A stretch of DNA of 64,000 bases from Neiella litorisoli (GTDB taxonomy: Bacteria > Pseudomonadota > Gammaproteobacteria > Enterobacterales > Neiellaceae), in the NCBI RefSeq assembly GCF_014773395.1, contig NZ_JACXAF010000003.1, positions 1 through 64,000 of the forward strand, read 5' to 3'. Shown here one piece after another: positions 18,903-28,797 of this stretch. Made by a program: the position numbers and the translations under genes. The notes under the pieces are model-generated. The model saw nothing but the letters and a program-made list of their open reading frames with translations, did no database searches and was not told the DNA's origin. Each line of letters starts with the position of its first letter. Positions within the stretch are counted from its first letter, which is position 1.

Positions 18903-19649
18903 ATGGCTGGTCACAGTAAATGGTCCAACATCAAACATCGTAAAGCGGCGCAGGATGCCAAGCGCGGCAAGCTTTTCACTAAATTGATTCGTGAGCTCAC
19001 GGTATCTGCGCGAGAAGGCGGCTCCGACCCAGATTCAAATCCTCGCTTACGAGCGGCAATCGACAAAGCGTTATCGAACAACATGACTCGCGATACCGTT
19101 GATCGTGCGGTTAAACGTGGCGCAGGCGAGCTTGATGGTGTCGAACTAGAAACCGTGGTTTACGAAGGCTATGGCCCCGGCGGCACGGCGGTTATGGTTG
19201 AAACCATGACCGATAACCGTAATCGAACCGTCAGCTCGGTGCGCTCTGCCTTTACTAAGTCAGGTGGCAACCTTGGCACCGATGGCTCAGTTGCTTACTT
19301 ATTCAGTAAACAAGGTGTTATTAGCTACGGCAAGTCAGAAGATGAAGATGCGCTGATGGATGCCGCTTTGGAAGGTGGCGCGGAAGACGTGCTGACCAAT
19401 GACGATGGTAGCTTTGAAGTAGTTACCACACCGGAAGAGTTTGGTGATGTTAAAGATGCCCTTGATGCTGCAGGCTTCGAAGCGCTGAATGCTGAAGTGA
19501 CTCAAGTACCATCGACAAAAGCTGAACTGGACCTCGATACGGCGAAGAAGTTTCTCCGTTTGATCGATACCTTGGAAGATGATGACGATGTCCAAGAGGT
19601 GTATCACAATGGCGATATCTCCGATGACGTCATGGCTGAGTTAGATTGA
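18903..19649 (+). CDS. yebC: YebC/PmpR-family translation or transcription factor
   Basis: A 248-residue protein starting '[20 protein letters not shown]', the diagnostic YebC N-terminus. The conserved '[19 protein letters not shown]' and the acidic C-terminal helix region are present. YebC proteins are DNA-binding regulators in some species, and recent work links the family to relief of ribosome stalling. Start ATG 18903 has AAGGAG upstream. It precedes ruvC, as usual in proteobacteria. Confidence 0.95.
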   Translation: MAGHSKWSNIKHRKAAQDAKRGKLFTKLIRELTVSAREGGSDPDSNPRLRAAIDKALSNNMTRDTVDRAVKRGAGELDGVELETVVYEGYGPGGTAVMVETMTDNRNRTVSSVRSAFTKSGGNLGTDGSVAYLFSKQGVISYGKSEDEDALMDAALEGGAEDVLTNDDGSFEVVTTPEEFGDVKDALDAAGFEALNAEVTQVPSTKAELDLDTAKKFLRLIDTLEDDDDVQEVYHNGDISDDVMAELD

Positions 19650-19740
19650 TACTAATCGGCGCATTAAACTCGATTGGCTCAGGGGGCATCAGTGTCCTGA
19701 AGAATGCAGGAAGCTAATGCAATTTAAGACGCGCCGTAAA

Positions 19741-19778
19741 TCCATCCGTGGAGGCTTAGCGACCGCATCCATGCGGTC
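19741..19778. repeat. Hairpin repeat between yebC and ruvC
   Basis: TCCATCCGTGGA (19741-19752) and GACCGCATCCATGCGGTC (19761-19778) are two adjacent palindromes. The second has the same CATCCATG core as the hairpins in the two repeat blocks but a different stem, so it seems to be a solitary member of that family. Confidence 0.65.
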
Positions 19779-19861
19779 GATAGTCTGAAATCGCATCAGT
19801 CATCCTCCATTCAGACCGGCGCAATCAATTGAGCTGGCAGTTTTTATAAGAAGGCAGATTT

Positions 19862-20383
19862 TTGGCAGTCATTCTTGGTATCGATCCTGGTTCTCGTATC
19901 ACCGGCTATGGTGTGATCCGCGCGCAGGGTCGCAAACTCGACTATCTCGGCAGTGGTTGTATTCGCACCTCGGAAGGCGAGTTAGCTGAAAAATTACGGC
20001 AAATTCACGATGGCGTGCGCGAATTGATTGTTCAGTTTCAGCCCGAACAGTTTGCGATTGAACGCGTGTTTATGGCGCGTAATGCCGACTCGGCACTGAA
20101 GCTAGGGCAAGCCAGGGGCGCGGCAATTGTCGCTGCGGCATGCCAAGGTTTGCCTGTGGCCGAATACGCCGCGCGTGAAATTAAACAAGCCGTGGTTGGC
20201 ACCGGCGCGGCCGATAAACCCCAAGTGCAGGCCATGGTTTCGCATATGTTAAAGCTACCCGCAGCGCCGCAAGCCGACGCAGCTGATGCCCTTGGTGTGG
20301 CCATTTGTCATGCGCACACGCAGCAGAGTTTAATTGCCATGGCAGGGACGACCACGGGTACCCGCCGCGGCCGTTGGCGCTGA
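19862..20383 (+). CDS. ruvC: Holliday junction resolvase RuvC
   Basis: A 173-residue endonuclease that cuts Holliday junctions as part of RuvABC. Catalytic acidic residues are in 'GIDPGS' (Asp near residue 7), 'AIERVF' (Glu near 66) and '[16 protein letters not shown]' (two Asp near 138-141). The start codon is TTG 19862 with AAGG seven bases upstream; no ATG is available near the family start. Unlike most relatives it is not followed directly by ruvA: hcp on the other strand intervenes. Confidence 0.95.
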   Translation: MAVILGIDPGSRITGYGVIRAQGRKLDYLGSGCIRTSEGELAEKLRQIHDGVRELIVQFQPEQFAIERVFMARNADSALKLGQARGAAIVAAACQGLPVAEYAAREIKQAVVGTGAADKPQVQAMVSHMLKLPAAPQADAADALGVAICHAHTQQSLIAMAGTTTGTRRGRWR

Positions 20384-20416
20384 CGTTTCCTGAGGGAAAA
20401 AATCACTGTCCTGAGA

Positions 20417-21994
20417 TCATCGTCCCAGCATCATCGCTTCGACATCTTGTTCAGGGCTGCCAATGCCTTTCAGTTCAAAGCCATTGAGCAAGATATCGGC
20501 AACTTTACCGGTGACAAACGCCGGTAAGTTGGGGCCAAGGCGAATCCCTTTAACGCCCAAATGCAGTAAAGCCAGTAACACCGCCACCGCTTTTTGCTCA
20601 TACCAAGCGACATCAAATGACAACGGCAAATCATTGAGCGAATCAACCGCAAATGCCTCTTGTAACTTCAGTGCGATGACCGCAAGCGAGTAGCAATCGT
20701 TGCACTGACCCGCATCAAGCACCCGAGGAATACCATTAATCGTGCCTAAATCCAGCTTGTTATAGCGAAACTTTGCACAACCAGCGGTTAGGATGACGGC
20801 ATCTTGCGGCAATTGCTCGGCAACTTGGGTGTAGTATTGGCGCTCATCTGAGCGTCCATCGCAACCCGCCATCACCACAAATCGCTTGATGGCCCCCGCT
20901 TGCACCGCTTCAACCACTTGATCGGCCAATGCCATCACTTGGTCATGGCCAAAGCCTCCGACAATATGGCCTGTTTCCAATGGCTCTGGAGCAGGGCATT
21001 GATGAGCCAAATCAATCAGTGCGGAAAAATCTTTGTCGCCAGCAGGATTCGTCTCGATATGAGTCAGGCCAGAATGGCGCACTGGGCCGGTGGTAAACAA
21101 TCTGTCTTCATAACTCTCTTGTGGTGGTACCAAGCAATTGGTCGTCATCAAAATAGGCCCGTTAAAGGCGCTAAAATCCTGCTCTTGTTGCCACCATGCG
21201 CCGCCGTAGTTGCCCTTGAGGTGGGAGTATTGTTTGAAGTAGGGGTAATAGTGGGCCGGTAACATTTCACCATGAGTGTAGATATCGATACCCGAATCCT
21301 TGGTCTGTTCAAGTAATTGGGCCAAATCCTTCAAGTCGTGACCGGAAATTAAAATACCCGGAACAGAGCCAGCTTCGAGGCTTACTTCGGAAATTTCCGG
21401 TGAGCCATAACATTCCCTGTGGGCCTTATCGAGCAGTGCCATGGTAGCGACCGATACCTCGCCGGCTTTAACGATCCAATCCATCAAATCACTAAACCGC
21501 AACGGAGTGGTTAAAGCCGCCATCACCTGGCGAATAAACTGATCTACCGAAGGATCGCGATAACCCAACTGAGCGGCGTGTTCGGCATAGGCGGCAATCC
21601 CCTTGACGCCATAAATCAGCAATTCTTTGGCCGAGCGGCGATCTGGGTTGTGCATGGTCAACACCCCTGCTGACTTGAGAATGTCGGTGCGGATCACACT
21701 CGGGATTGCATCTGGCGTGTAGCGTTCAATTTCATTGGTCATGCAAGTGAACAATTGACGCAAACTTTGATTGTCAAAGTTGACGTTGGTGATGGTGGCA
21801 AACAGAGCGGTACGGATCAGATCGTCAACCTTCGGGCAGTCGCCGATTTCCAGCGTCGCGTAGGCCAGTTGCGATGCGGCTTCGATAAGCTGATCTTGCA
21901 GCTTGGCAGTACTGACGGATTTGCCGCACAAACCTTTGGTGGTGCAAGCCTCGCCATTGTTGGTTTCCTCACATTGGTAGCAGTGCATTGTCAT
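20417..21994 (-). CDS. hcp: Hybrid-cluster protein (hydroxylamine / NO-related reductase)
   Basis: A 525-residue hybrid-cluster protein. The N-terminal cysteine motif 'MHCYQCEETNNGEACTTKGL' binds the simple Fe-S cluster. Cys, Glu and His ligands of the hybrid cluster occur later, for example in 'AGCAKFRYNK' and 'DAGQCNDCYS'. The family reduces hydroxylamine in vitro and is linked to nitric oxide detoxification and protein S-nitrosylation during anaerobic nitrate or nitrite metabolism. Start ATG 21994 has AAGGAA seven bases upstream. It stands alone, convergent with ruvC; no hcr reductase partner is adjacent. Confidence 0.95.
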   Translation of the reverse strand: MTMHCYQCEETNNGEACTTKGLCGKSVSTAKLQDQLIEAASQLAYATLEIGDCPKVDDLIRTALFATITNVNFDNQSLRQLFTCMTNEIERYTPDAIPSVIRTDILKSAGVLTMHNPDRRSAKELLIYGVKGIAAYAEHAAQLGYRDPSVDQFIRQVMAALTTPLRFSDLMDWIVKAGEVSVATMALLDKAHRECYGSPEISEVSLEAGSVPGILISGHDLKDLAQLLEQTKDSGIDIYTHGEMLPAHYYPYFKQYSHLKGNYGGAWWQQEQDFSAFNGPILMTTNCLVPPQESYEDRLFTTGPVRHSGLTHIETNPAGDKDFSALIDLAHQCPAPEPLETGHIVGGFGHDQVMALADQVVEAVQAGAIKRFVVMAGCDGRSDERQYYTQVAEQLPQDAVILTAGCAKFRYNKLDLGTINGIPRVLDAGQCNDCYSLAVIALKLQEAFAVDSLNDLPLSFDVAWYEQKAVAVLLALLHLGVKGIRLGPNLPAFVTGKVADILLNGFELKGIGSPEQDVEAMMLGR

Positions 21995-22202
21995 AACTGG
22001 TTCCTTTTTTACTCTTGCTTGAGACTATTTGATTGCAGCTAACTCACTGATAAAAATGATTTATGTTGTCTTAAGTAGTAACGGCTATGTGTTAGCTGGG
22101 ATGATTAGTGATGACTCATTGCAGATGCTAGGCCATTGTTGTCAGTGGAATGCAATTTATAATTTGCTATTGCGGACATGATGTTCAATAACCCAAATGC
22201 AC

Positions 22203-22222
22203 CACTGTATTTTTTTACAGTG
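22203..22222 (+). promoter_or_regulatory. LexA (SOS) box of ruvAB
   Basis: CACTGTA-T6-TACAGTG is a perfect LexA operator (CTGT-N8-ACAG at 22205-22220) about 70 bases before the ruvA start. It implies SOS induction of ruvAB, as in E. coli. Being between divergent genes it could also touch hcp, though it is about 210 bases from that start. Confidence 0.85.
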
Positions 22223-22290
22223 AAATCTACTCAAGACAACCAATCTTTGTTAACCTCGGGCTCATCAAAGCTATTGATGGAATCAAACAC

Positions 22291-22905
22291 GTGATTGGAC
22301 GTTTACGGGGCGAAATCGCCGACAAACAACCGCCAGAAGTTTTATTGGATGTCGGTGGCGTCGGTTATGAAGTACAAATGCCGATGAGCAGCTTCTTTAA
22401 TCTGCCTGAAATTGGCCAAGCCGCCACTATCTATACCCACTTGGTGGTGCGAGAGGACGCTCAATTGCTGTTTGGCTTTGGTTCTAAATCAGAGCGCGCA
22501 TTATTTCGAGAGCTCATTAAGACCAACGGTGTTGGACCTAAACTGGGTTTAGCAATCCTCAGTGGCATGACGGCAGAACAGTTTGTTCGGTGCGTCAATT
22601 TAGACGATGTCACAGCATTGACCAAGTTGCCGGGGATTGGCAAGAAAACAGCCGAACGGTTACTGATTGAGATGCGTGACAAACTCAAAGACTGGCACGG
22701 TGGTGAAACTGAGGTTTTGGCAATGCCGACGGTGGAGCCAAGTGCAGCAGTTGCAATGCCGGTTGATGCTAAAGCCGATGCCATTAGTGCTTTGGAAGCA
22801 TTGGGTTACAAACACAATCAAGCCAAGCAAGCGGTGACTAAAATAGCCAAAGACGGCATGAGTTCAGAAGATCTGATCCGTGACGCGTTAAAGTCCATGA
22901 TGTAA
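22291..22905 (+). CDS. ruvA: Holliday junction branch-migration protein RuvA
   Basis: A 204-residue DNA-binding subunit that loads RuvB on Holliday junctions. The N-terminal OB fold (1-62, 'GVGYEVQMP'), two helix-hairpin-helix motifs ('[16 protein letters not shown]', '[16 protein letters not shown]') and the RuvB-binding C-terminal helices ('[14 protein letters not shown]') are all present. The start is GTG 22291. A LexA box upstream indicates SOS control. ruvB begins 12 bases after its stop. Confidence 0.95.
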   Translation: MIGRLRGEIADKQPPEVLLDVGGVGYEVQMPMSSFFNLPEIGQAATIYTHLVVREDAQLLFGFGSKSERALFRELIKTNGVGPKLGLAILSGMTAEQFVRCVNLDDVTALTKLPGIGKKTAERLLIEMRDKLKDWHGGETEVLAMPTVEPSAAVAMPVDAKADAISALEALGYKHNQAKQAVTKIAKDGMSSEDLIRDALKSMM

Positions 22906-22917
22906 GGATCGTGAGCC

Positions 22918-23931
22918 ATGATTGAAGCGGATCGACTGATTCAAGCCGAAGCGACCCGAGAAGACGATGCCATCGAGCGGGCAATACGGCCTAAAACATT
23001 GGCTGAGTATGAGGGCCAACCTCATGTTCGCGAGCAAATGGACATCTTTATCGAAGCGGCGCGCAAGCGCCAAGATGCGCTCGATCACTTACTGATCTTT
23101 GGCCCACCCGGTTTAGGTAAAACCACACTAGCCCATATTGTTGCCAATGAAATGGGCGTCAACATGCGACAAACTTCTGGACCTGTGTTGGAAAAAGCAG
23201 GCGATTTAGCTGCCATGCTGACTAACCTTGAAGCCAATGATGTGCTGTTTATTGATGAGATCCATCGCTTAAACCCAGCTGTTGAGGAAGTGTTGTATCC
23301 GGCCATGGAAGATTATCAGCTGGATATTATGATCGGCGAAGGGCCGGCGGCTCGCTCGATCAAACTGGATTTACCCCCTTTTACTCTGATTGGCGCCACC
23401 ACTCGTGCGGGATCATTGACTTCGCCACTGCGTGATCGCTTTGGCATTGTGCAGCGCTTGGAGTTTTACAATACCGCCGATTTAACCAATATCGTTGAGC
23501 GCTCAGCTGGCTATCTCAGCATGAATTTGTCATTAACCGGCGCCGAAGAAATTGCCAAACGTTCGCGCGGCACACCAAGGATCGCTAATCGCTTGCTTCG
23601 TCGGGTGCGAGATTTTGCTGATGTCCGGCACGATGGCCAGGCTGACCAAGACGTGGCAAACAAAGCGCTGGACTTACTTGATGTTGATCCGCGTGGCTTT
23701 GATTTCATGGACCGTAAATTGTTACTGGCGATTATCGATAAATTCAGTGGTGGGCCGGTTGGCTTGGACAACTTGGCAGCAGCTATTGGTGAAGAGCGCG
23801 ATACCATTGAAGATGTGCTTGAACCTTATCTGATTCAGCAAGGCTTTATTCAGCGTACGCCTCGTGGCCGTATCGCGACCGAGCGGGCCTATCAACACTT
23901 CTCACGTATCCATCCGTCTCTCGATCAGTAA
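22918..23931 (+). CDS. ruvB: Holliday junction helicase RuvB
   Basis: A 337-residue AAA+ motor for branch migration. Walker A '[12 protein letters not shown]' (about 62-73), Walker B '[10 protein letters not shown]' (about 107-116), sensor '[10 protein letters not shown]' and the C-terminal winged helix ('[18 protein letters not shown]') are complete. Start ATG 22918 follows AAGGAT at the ruvA stop. It is the last gene of the ruvAB operon. Confidence 0.96.
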   Translation: MIEADRLIQAEATREDDAIERAIRPKTLAEYEGQPHVREQMDIFIEAARKRQDALDHLLIFGPPGLGKTTLAHIVANEMGVNMRQTSGPVLEKAGDLAAMLTNLEANDVLFIDEIHRLNPAVEEVLYPAMEDYQLDIMIGEGPAARSIKLDLPPFTLIGATTRAGSLTSPLRDRFGIVQRLEFYNTADLTNIVERSAGYLSMNLSLTGAEEIAKRSRGTPRIANRLLRRVRDFADVRHDGQADQDVANKALDLLDVDPRGFDFMDRKLLLAIIDKFSGGPVGLDNLAAAIGEERDTIEDVLEPYLIQQGFIQRTPRGRIATERAYQHFSRIHPSLDQ

Positions 23932-23940
23932 AATCAAGGC

Positions 23941-23967
23941 AAAAAAAAGCCCGCGAAATTCGCGGGC
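23941..23967 (-). terminator. Hairpin with T-run on the minus strand after ruvB
   Basis: A perfect 9-bp stem (GCCCGCGAA/TTCGCGGGC, 23949-23967) has eight A on its left, i.e. a T-run when read on the minus strand. On the plus strand it is followed only by AGCATTTATG. It may act as an inefficient ruvB terminator, but its best orientation serves a minus-strand transcript for which no gene is visible. Confidence 0.6.
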
Positions 23968-24426
23968 AGCATTTATGCTTCAGGAAAGAAAATAAATCAG
24001 GGAACTATCCGTAGTAACCACCAAGTCCGTACTAAAAACTTAATGGTCATAAAACGCTTACTCGAACACAGCGCTAACTGTTGCTTCGATGGGGAGCATA
24101 TTATTGTTAGATCGGTTTTATCTCAAACGAGATAATTTGAGACTCATCATTAATAAAACTAATGTCACTTCTATTTTTTCAGTTTTTATTTTTATTTGTG
24201 AATATTTTGTTAAACCTCGCTGGCGCGGGATTTGTTGATTTATTCGCGTTTCTTGAATGAATATTCGGTTTTTACTCAAGGTTAACCATAGTAATGCAAT
24301 TCAAGGGCGCATTTGTAGAATTGTTGGCAGCTATTGGCGAAAGTTAAATTTGCTGGAAACTTTCTGTATAGTGAGGCACTCAAACTCTTGTGCGCTAAAT
24401 AAACTGGATGCTCTGGCAGGTAAGCC
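23968..24426. other. Intergenic region between ruvB and ybgC
   Basis: About 460 AT-rich bases without a supported gene. Around 24119-24144 two overlapping hairpins are possible (TTATCTC/GAGATAA and TCTCAAA/TTTGAGA), which could be an operator or switch. The tol-pal promoter is probably near TATAGT at about 24367, but no clear -35 was found. Confidence 0.5.
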
Positions 24427-24840
24427 GTGACAACAGAATCATTTAACTGGCCTGTACGCGTTTACTACGAAGATACGGATGCCGGTGGTGTGGTCTACTA
24501 CGCCAACTATCTCAAATTTATGGAACGAGCCAGAACCGAATGGCTCCGTCATTTGGGTATTGAACAAGATAGCTATCTCGATGAAGGGATTGCCTTTGTT
24601 GTGCGCCATGTTGATATCAATTACCTTGCCTCTGCACGCTTCAATGCATCGCTCAATGTTAGCTGTGAGCTGACTAATCTGCGCAAAGCTAGCTTAACCA
24701 TTGCACAAACGGTTTGCAGTTCTGATCAAAATCAACAGTTTGTCTCTGGTCAAGTGACCCTAGCCTGTGTAGATTTGACCCGCAATAAACCCGTTGCCAT
24801 ACCAAAACCCATTATGGAGGTGCTGACACGTGTCGGCTGA
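24427..24840 (+). CDS. ybgC: Tol-Pal-associated acyl-CoA thioesterase YbgC
   Basis: A 137-residue hotdog-fold thioesterase. The active-site region '[20 protein letters not shown]' carries the conserved Asp. It hydrolyses short acyl-CoA or acyl-ACP and is linked to phospholipid synthesis near the Tol-Pal complex. The start is GTG 24427. Its last 11 bases overlap the start of tolQ, so translation is coupled. Confidence 0.95.
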   Translation: MTTESFNWPVRVYYEDTDAGGVVYYANYLKFMERARTEWLRHLGIEQDSYLDEGIAFVVRHVDINYLASARFNASLNVSCELTNLRKASLTIAQTVCSSDQNQQFVSGQVTLACVDLTRNKPVAIPKPIMEVLTRVG

Positions 24841-25519
24841 AATTTCTCTCATCGGTCTGTTTTTAGAAGCAAGCTTACTGGTCAAGCTGGTCATGCTTAC
24901 GCTGTTGCTGCTCTCCGTAGTGTCTTGGGCGATGATTTTTCAACGCAGCAAAATGCTCAATAATGCTCAAAAGCGCTTAGGCCAATTTGAAGATAAGTTC
25001 TGGTCTGGGCTGGATCTGAATCGGCTATATCAAGAAGTCAGTGTGCGCTCAGATACTTTTGGTCTGGAAAAAATATTCCATTCAGGGTTTAAAGAATTCA
25101 TTCGCTTGCGCCGCAATGGCAACCGTGACTCGGCACAATCACTTGAAGGCACGCGCCGCGCCATGCGGGTGGCCTTGTCACGTGAAGTCGATAACCTCGA
25201 AACACACTTGCCGTTTTTGGCAACTGTCGGCTCGACTAGCCCATATATTGGCTTGTTCGGCACCGTCTGGGGGATCATGAACGCCTTTATCGCGCTCGGT
25301 GCGGTTAAACAAGCAACGCTGCAAATGGTTGCCCCAGGTATTGCTGAAGCACTGATCGCAACGGCCATGGGCTTGTTTGCGGCAATTCCAGCGGTGATTG
25401 CCTACAACCGTTTTTCTACTCGGGTTGAAAAACTGGAAAATGCTTACATCAACTTTGCTGATGAGTTTCTTTCCATTTTGCAACGCCAGACTGTCTCTGA
25501 AGAGCAAAAAGAGTCCTAA
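24830..25519 (+). CDS. tolQ: Tol-Pal motor protein TolQ
   Basis: A 229-residue MotA/ExbB-family inner-membrane protein with three membrane helices (about 15-37, 135-158, 170-192). '[20 protein letters not shown]' is the family signature. With TolR it uses the proton gradient to drive TolA during outer-membrane constriction at division. The start is GTG 24830, nine bases after GGAGG, inside the end of ybgC. Confidence 0.96.
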   Translation: MSAEISLIGLFLEASLLVKLVMLTLLLLSVVSWAMIFQRSKMLNNAQKRLGQFEDKFWSGLDLNRLYQEVSVRSDTFGLEKIFHSGFKEFIRLRRNGNRDSAQSLEGTRRAMRVALSREVDNLETHLPFLATVGSTSPYIGLFGTVWGIMNAFIALGAVKQATLQMVAPGIAEALIATAMGLFAAIPAVIAYNRFSTRVEKLENAYINFADEFLSILQRQTVSEEQKES

Positions 25520-25521
25520 CC

Positions 25522-25947
25522 ATGTCATTTGAGCGTAAGCGCCGTCGTAAAGTCGCTGACATTAATGTGGTTCCCTACATTGATGTCATGCTGGTGCTGC
25601 TGATTATTTTCATGGTCACGGCGCCTTTGATCACCCAAGGGGTGAAAGTTGACTTGCCGCAGGGCGAGGCCGAACCGTTGTCGACGGATACTAATCCGCC
25701 TTTGGTTGCGTCAGTGGACGCTGATGGTAACTACTATGTGTCCATTGGTGATGACGATGACAACACGCCGCGAGAGCTGGATGAGTTAGCGGAAATCGTA
25801 GCCGCGCAATTAGTGATTGCGCCTGATACGCCGGTGGTGGTCAAAGGGGATCGTCGAGTGCCGTATGAGGTGGTGATTAATCTGATGGTGACACTGCAAA
25901 ATCACGGTGTGCCGGCTGTCGGTCTGATGACCGAAGATACCGAGTAG
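25522..25947 (+). CDS. tolR: Tol-Pal motor protein TolR
   Basis: A 141-residue ExbD/TolR protein: one N-terminal membrane helix (about 17-37) containing the proton-pathway Asp in 'VPYIDVMLVLLIIFMV', then a periplasmic domain. It starts two bases after tolQ stops. Length and order match the family. Confidence 0.95.
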   Translation: MSFERKRRRKVADINVVPYIDVMLVLLIIFMVTAPLITQGVKVDLPQGEAEPLSTDTNPPLVASVDADGNYYVSIGDDDDNTPRELDELAEIVAAQLVIAPDTPVVVKGDRRVPYEVVINLMVTLQNHGVPAVGLMTEDTE

Positions 25948-25959
25948 CAGGGTAGTTCC

Positions 25960-26868
25960 GTGAAATTAGGCCCATTCAGTATATACATTGGCATCTCGAT
26001 AGTGGTTCACATCGCTTTGGTAGTGTTGCTGTCGATCTCGATGAGCACTACACCGAAGCCAAAGATCCAGCCCAAACCGCAAGGTCAGCCGATTCAAGCC
26101 GTCACCGTTGATCAAAGCAAAATTGATGAGCAGGTTAAGCGCATCAAAGCCGATAAAGAAAGGAAGCGGTTGGCCGAGAAAAAGCGCATCGAGGAGCTTG
26201 AGCGCAAACTCAAAGAAGTTGAGAACAAACGCAAGGCCGAACAAAATCGCCTGAAAAAGCTCGAAACCGAACGCAAGCGTAAAGAACAAGAGAAAAAAGC
26301 GGCTGATAAAGCTGCTGCCGAAGCGAAGAAAAAGCAAAAGCTAGAGGCTGAAAAAGCACGCAAGGCCGAAGCCGAGCGGAAGCGCAAAGAAGCTGAACGC
26401 AAGGCCGCGGAAAAAGCCGCTGCCGAAGCGAAGAAAAAGCGCGAGAAAGAAGAAGCGGAGCGTCGTCGTAAGGAAGAAGAACGCAAACGCAAAGAGCGTG
26501 AGGCGCGAGAGCAAGCCGAGTTAGAGCGACTGATGCAACAAGAGCTGGAGGCTGAAAACCAGCAAATTGGCCAGCAACGGCAAGCGCAAATCCTATCGGA
26601 AATTGATAAGTTCACTGCCTTGATTCGCGCCACTATCCAGCGTAATTGGCTAGTTGATAGCAGCATGGCCGGTAAACAATGTCAGCTTACTATTCGACTA
26701 GCGCGCGATGGCTTTGTGACCTCTGTTGATAATGGTGTTGGTGATCCTGTGGTGTGCTCTTCTGCCCGCAATGCGGTGCTGAAAGCGGGCACATTACCGA
26801 TGTCTGCTGACCCGGAAGTAAACCAAAAAATGCGAGAAATTCGACTGACTGTGGAGCCGAATCTTTAA
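25960..26868 (+). CDS. tolA: Tol-Pal protein TolA
   Basis: A 302-residue envelope-spanning protein: one N-terminal membrane helix (about 8-28), a long Lys/Glu/Ala-rich helical domain II (about 50-205), and a compact C-terminal domain III (about 210-302, with Cys pair in 'GKQCQLTIR' and 'PVVCSSARN'). It links TolQR to TolB and Pal. The start is GTG 25960. The stop overlaps the tolB ATG by one base (TAATG). The apparent long frame opposite domain II is a by-product of its composition. Confidence 0.95.
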   Translation: MKLGPFSIYIGISIVVHIALVVLLSISMSTTPKPKIQPKPQGQPIQAVTVDQSKIDEQVKRIKADKERKRLAEKKRIEELERKLKEVENKRKAEQNRLKKLETERKRKEQEKKAADKAAAEAKKKQKLEAEKARKAEAERKRKEAERKAAEKAAAEAKKKREKEEAERRRKEEERKRKEREAREQAELERLMQQELEAENQQIGQQRQAQILSEIDKFTALIRATIQRNWLVDSSMAGKQCQLTIRLARDGFVTSVDNGVGDPVVCSSARNAVLKAGTLPMSADPEVNQKMREIRLTVEPNL

Positions 26869-28232
26869 TGAGTACTCTGTTCAAACGCTTACTTAAGAGC
26901 TTGACTTGTGTGGTGGTTCTGATCGCAGCTGCGCCATCGCAAGCTGCCTTAGAAATTGTCATTACTGAGGGCATTGATAATGCCCGCCCTATTGCAATTG
27001 TGCCATTCAGTTATCAGGGCCAGCCCAATTTGCCACACGATGTTGCCACCATTGTCTCTTCCGACTTACGTCGCAGCGGTAAATTCAACCCGTTGGCTGT
27101 GCAGGCGATGCCAGAGCGGCCAAGTCAGTCATCACAAGTGAACTTTGATAAATGGGCGAACTTGGGCGTCGAAGCTGTAGTAACCGGCTCTATTACCTTT
27201 ATTGGTGATGATCGTTATCAAGTGAGCTTTGAGTTACTGGATGTGCTGCAAGGACAAATGTCGAAAGGCGATGTCGCGGTCGCTGCCGACGGCTCCATTA
27301 TCTCTAGCCAGTCATTCATTCTCGATGGTCGCCGCAGTGTCGTGAAAGGCGCCCAATTGCGTCAGTATGCTCACCGCATCAGTGACATTATTTACGAACG
27401 CTTAACCGGTGAACGTGGCGCCTTTTTGACTCGTATTGCCTACGTCGTGGTTGATAACGATGACAGTCACCCATACAAGTTAATGGTGGCCGACTATGAT
27501 GGTTATAACGAGCTCAACTTATTGCGCTCGACTAAACCCTTGATGTCGCCCGCCTGGTCGCCAGATGGTCGGCAGTTGGCTTATGTGTCATTCGAAAAGC
27601 ACAAAGCGCAGCTTTACATTCAAGATCTATACACTGGCCAGCGCCGATTACTTACCGATTTCCCCGGCATTAATGGCGCCCCGCGGTTCTCGCCAGACGG
27701 TAAACGGATGGCAATGGTATTGTCAAAAGATGGCAATCCAGACATTTATGTGATGGATATCGCTAGTGGCCAATTGAAACGGGTTACCCGCAGTCGTAGC
27801 ATTGACACCGAGCCTTATTGGGTGCCGGATGGCGGCAGTTTGGTATTCACCTCTGAGCGGGGTGGTAATGCGCAACTTTATCGCGTAGAGTTAGCGTCGG
27901 GCAAAATAAAAAGGCTTACTTTTGAGGGCGATATGAACCTTGGTGGTGCAGTCTCTCCCGACGGTAAGCAAATGGTTTTGGTAAACCGGAACCGCGGCAA
28001 TTACCACATTGCCAGACAAGATTTGCAAACAGGATTACTACAAGTATTAACCAGTACCCGGTTGGATGAATCGCCCAGTATTGCTCCCAATGGGGGAATG
28101 ATTATTTACAGTACCGTGCATGGCAACAAACAAGCGCTTGCTTTGGTTTCCATGGACGGTCGCTTTAAAGCACGACTCCCTGCTGTGAACGGACAGGTCA
28201 AAGCTCCGGCTTGGTCACCGTTCCTGCAGTAA
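26868..28232 (+). CDS. tolB: Tol-Pal periplasmic beta-propeller TolB
   Basis: A 454-residue periplasmic protein: signal peptide (1-26), an N-terminal alpha/beta domain, and a C-terminal beta-propeller with repeated 'SPDGrq' blades such as '[14 protein letters not shown]', '[13 protein letters not shown]' and '[14 protein letters not shown]'. TolB cycles between Pal and TolA and OmpF-like partners. It is translationally coupled to tolA. Confidence 0.96.
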   Translation: MSTLFKRLLKSLTCVVVLIAAAPSQAALEIVITEGIDNARPIAIVPFSYQGQPNLPHDVATIVSSDLRRSGKFNPLAVQAMPERPSQSSQVNFDKWANLGVEAVVTGSITFIGDDRYQVSFELLDVLQGQMSKGDVAVAADGSIISSQSFILDGRRSVVKGAQLRQYAHRISDIIYERLTGERGAFLTRIAYVVVDNDDSHPYKLMVADYDGYNELNLLRSTKPLMSPAWSPDGRQLAYVSFEKHKAQLYIQDLYTGQRRLLTDFPGINGAPRFSPDGKRMAMVLSKDGNPDIYVMDIASGQLKRVTRSRSIDTEPYWVPDGGSLVFTSERGGNAQLYRVELASGKIKRLTFEGDMNLGGAVSPDGKQMVLVNRNRGNYHIARQDLQTGLLQVLTSTRLDESPSIAPNGGMIIYSTVHGNKQALALVSMDGRFKARLPAVNGQVKAPAWSPFLQ

Positions 28233-28270
28233 TAAGTATTTGAAAATATCGATTGAAAAGGAAAGTGGCA

Positions 28271-28786
28271 ATGCAATTGAAACCGTTGACTAAAGGCCTA
28301 GTGATGGCGCTGCCGATGATGTTCTTGGCAGCTTGTAGCACTACTGATGACGCCGCTAGCGGCTCTGCTGGCACTGGTGCAGAAGATTCTGCGATCAGCT
28401 CAGCTGTTGCTCCAGTGTTGACGCCTGAAGAAGAACGTATGCAGAAGTATGCTGAGTTGCGTAAAGAGCACATCATCTACTTCGACTTCGACCGTTCTGA
28501 TGTTCGCGGCGAGTTTGCCGAATTGTTGGCTGCACACGCTGACTACTTGGTTAAGAACCCGAACGTTGCAGTACGCGTTGAAGGTCATGCTGATGAGCGT
28601 GGTACCCCAGAGTACAACATCGCTTTGGGCGAGCGTCGTGCCAAAGCAGTATCTAAGTACCTGATGAGCCTCGGCGTAATGGCCAGCCAAATCAGCACTG
28701 TATCGTACGGCGAAGAAATGCCACTGGTTTCTGGTCACTCAGAAGAAGCCTGGGCGAAAAACCGCCGCGCTGTTTTAGTTTACTAA
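28271..28786 (+). CDS. pal: Peptidoglycan-associated lipoprotein Pal
   Basis: A 171-residue outer-membrane lipoprotein. The signal peptide ends in the lipobox LAAC (Cys near 20). A short Ala/Ser/Gly linker leads to the OmpA-like domain with 'IYFDFDRSDVRGEF' and the peptidoglycan-binding 'VEGHADERGTPEYN...GERRA'. The start is ATG 28271, eight bases after AAGGA; an upstream TTG in frame would spoil the signal peptide. It anchors the outer membrane to the wall. Confidence 0.96.
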   Translation: MQLKPLTKGLVMALPMMFLAACSTTDDAASGSAGTGAEDSAISSAVAPVLTPEEERMQKYAELRKEHIIYFDFDRSDVRGEFAELLAAHADYLVKNPNVAVRVEGHADERGTPEYNIALGERRAKAVSKYLMSLGVMASQISTVSYGEEMPLVSGHSEEAWAKNRRAVLVY

Positions 28787-28797
28787 TCAGTTAAGCC

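Noticed and set aside
26112-26666. Long minus-strand frame opposite tolA
   Set aside because: It is the complement of the Lys/Glu/Ala repeats of TolA domain II and is Ser/Arg-rich low complexity.
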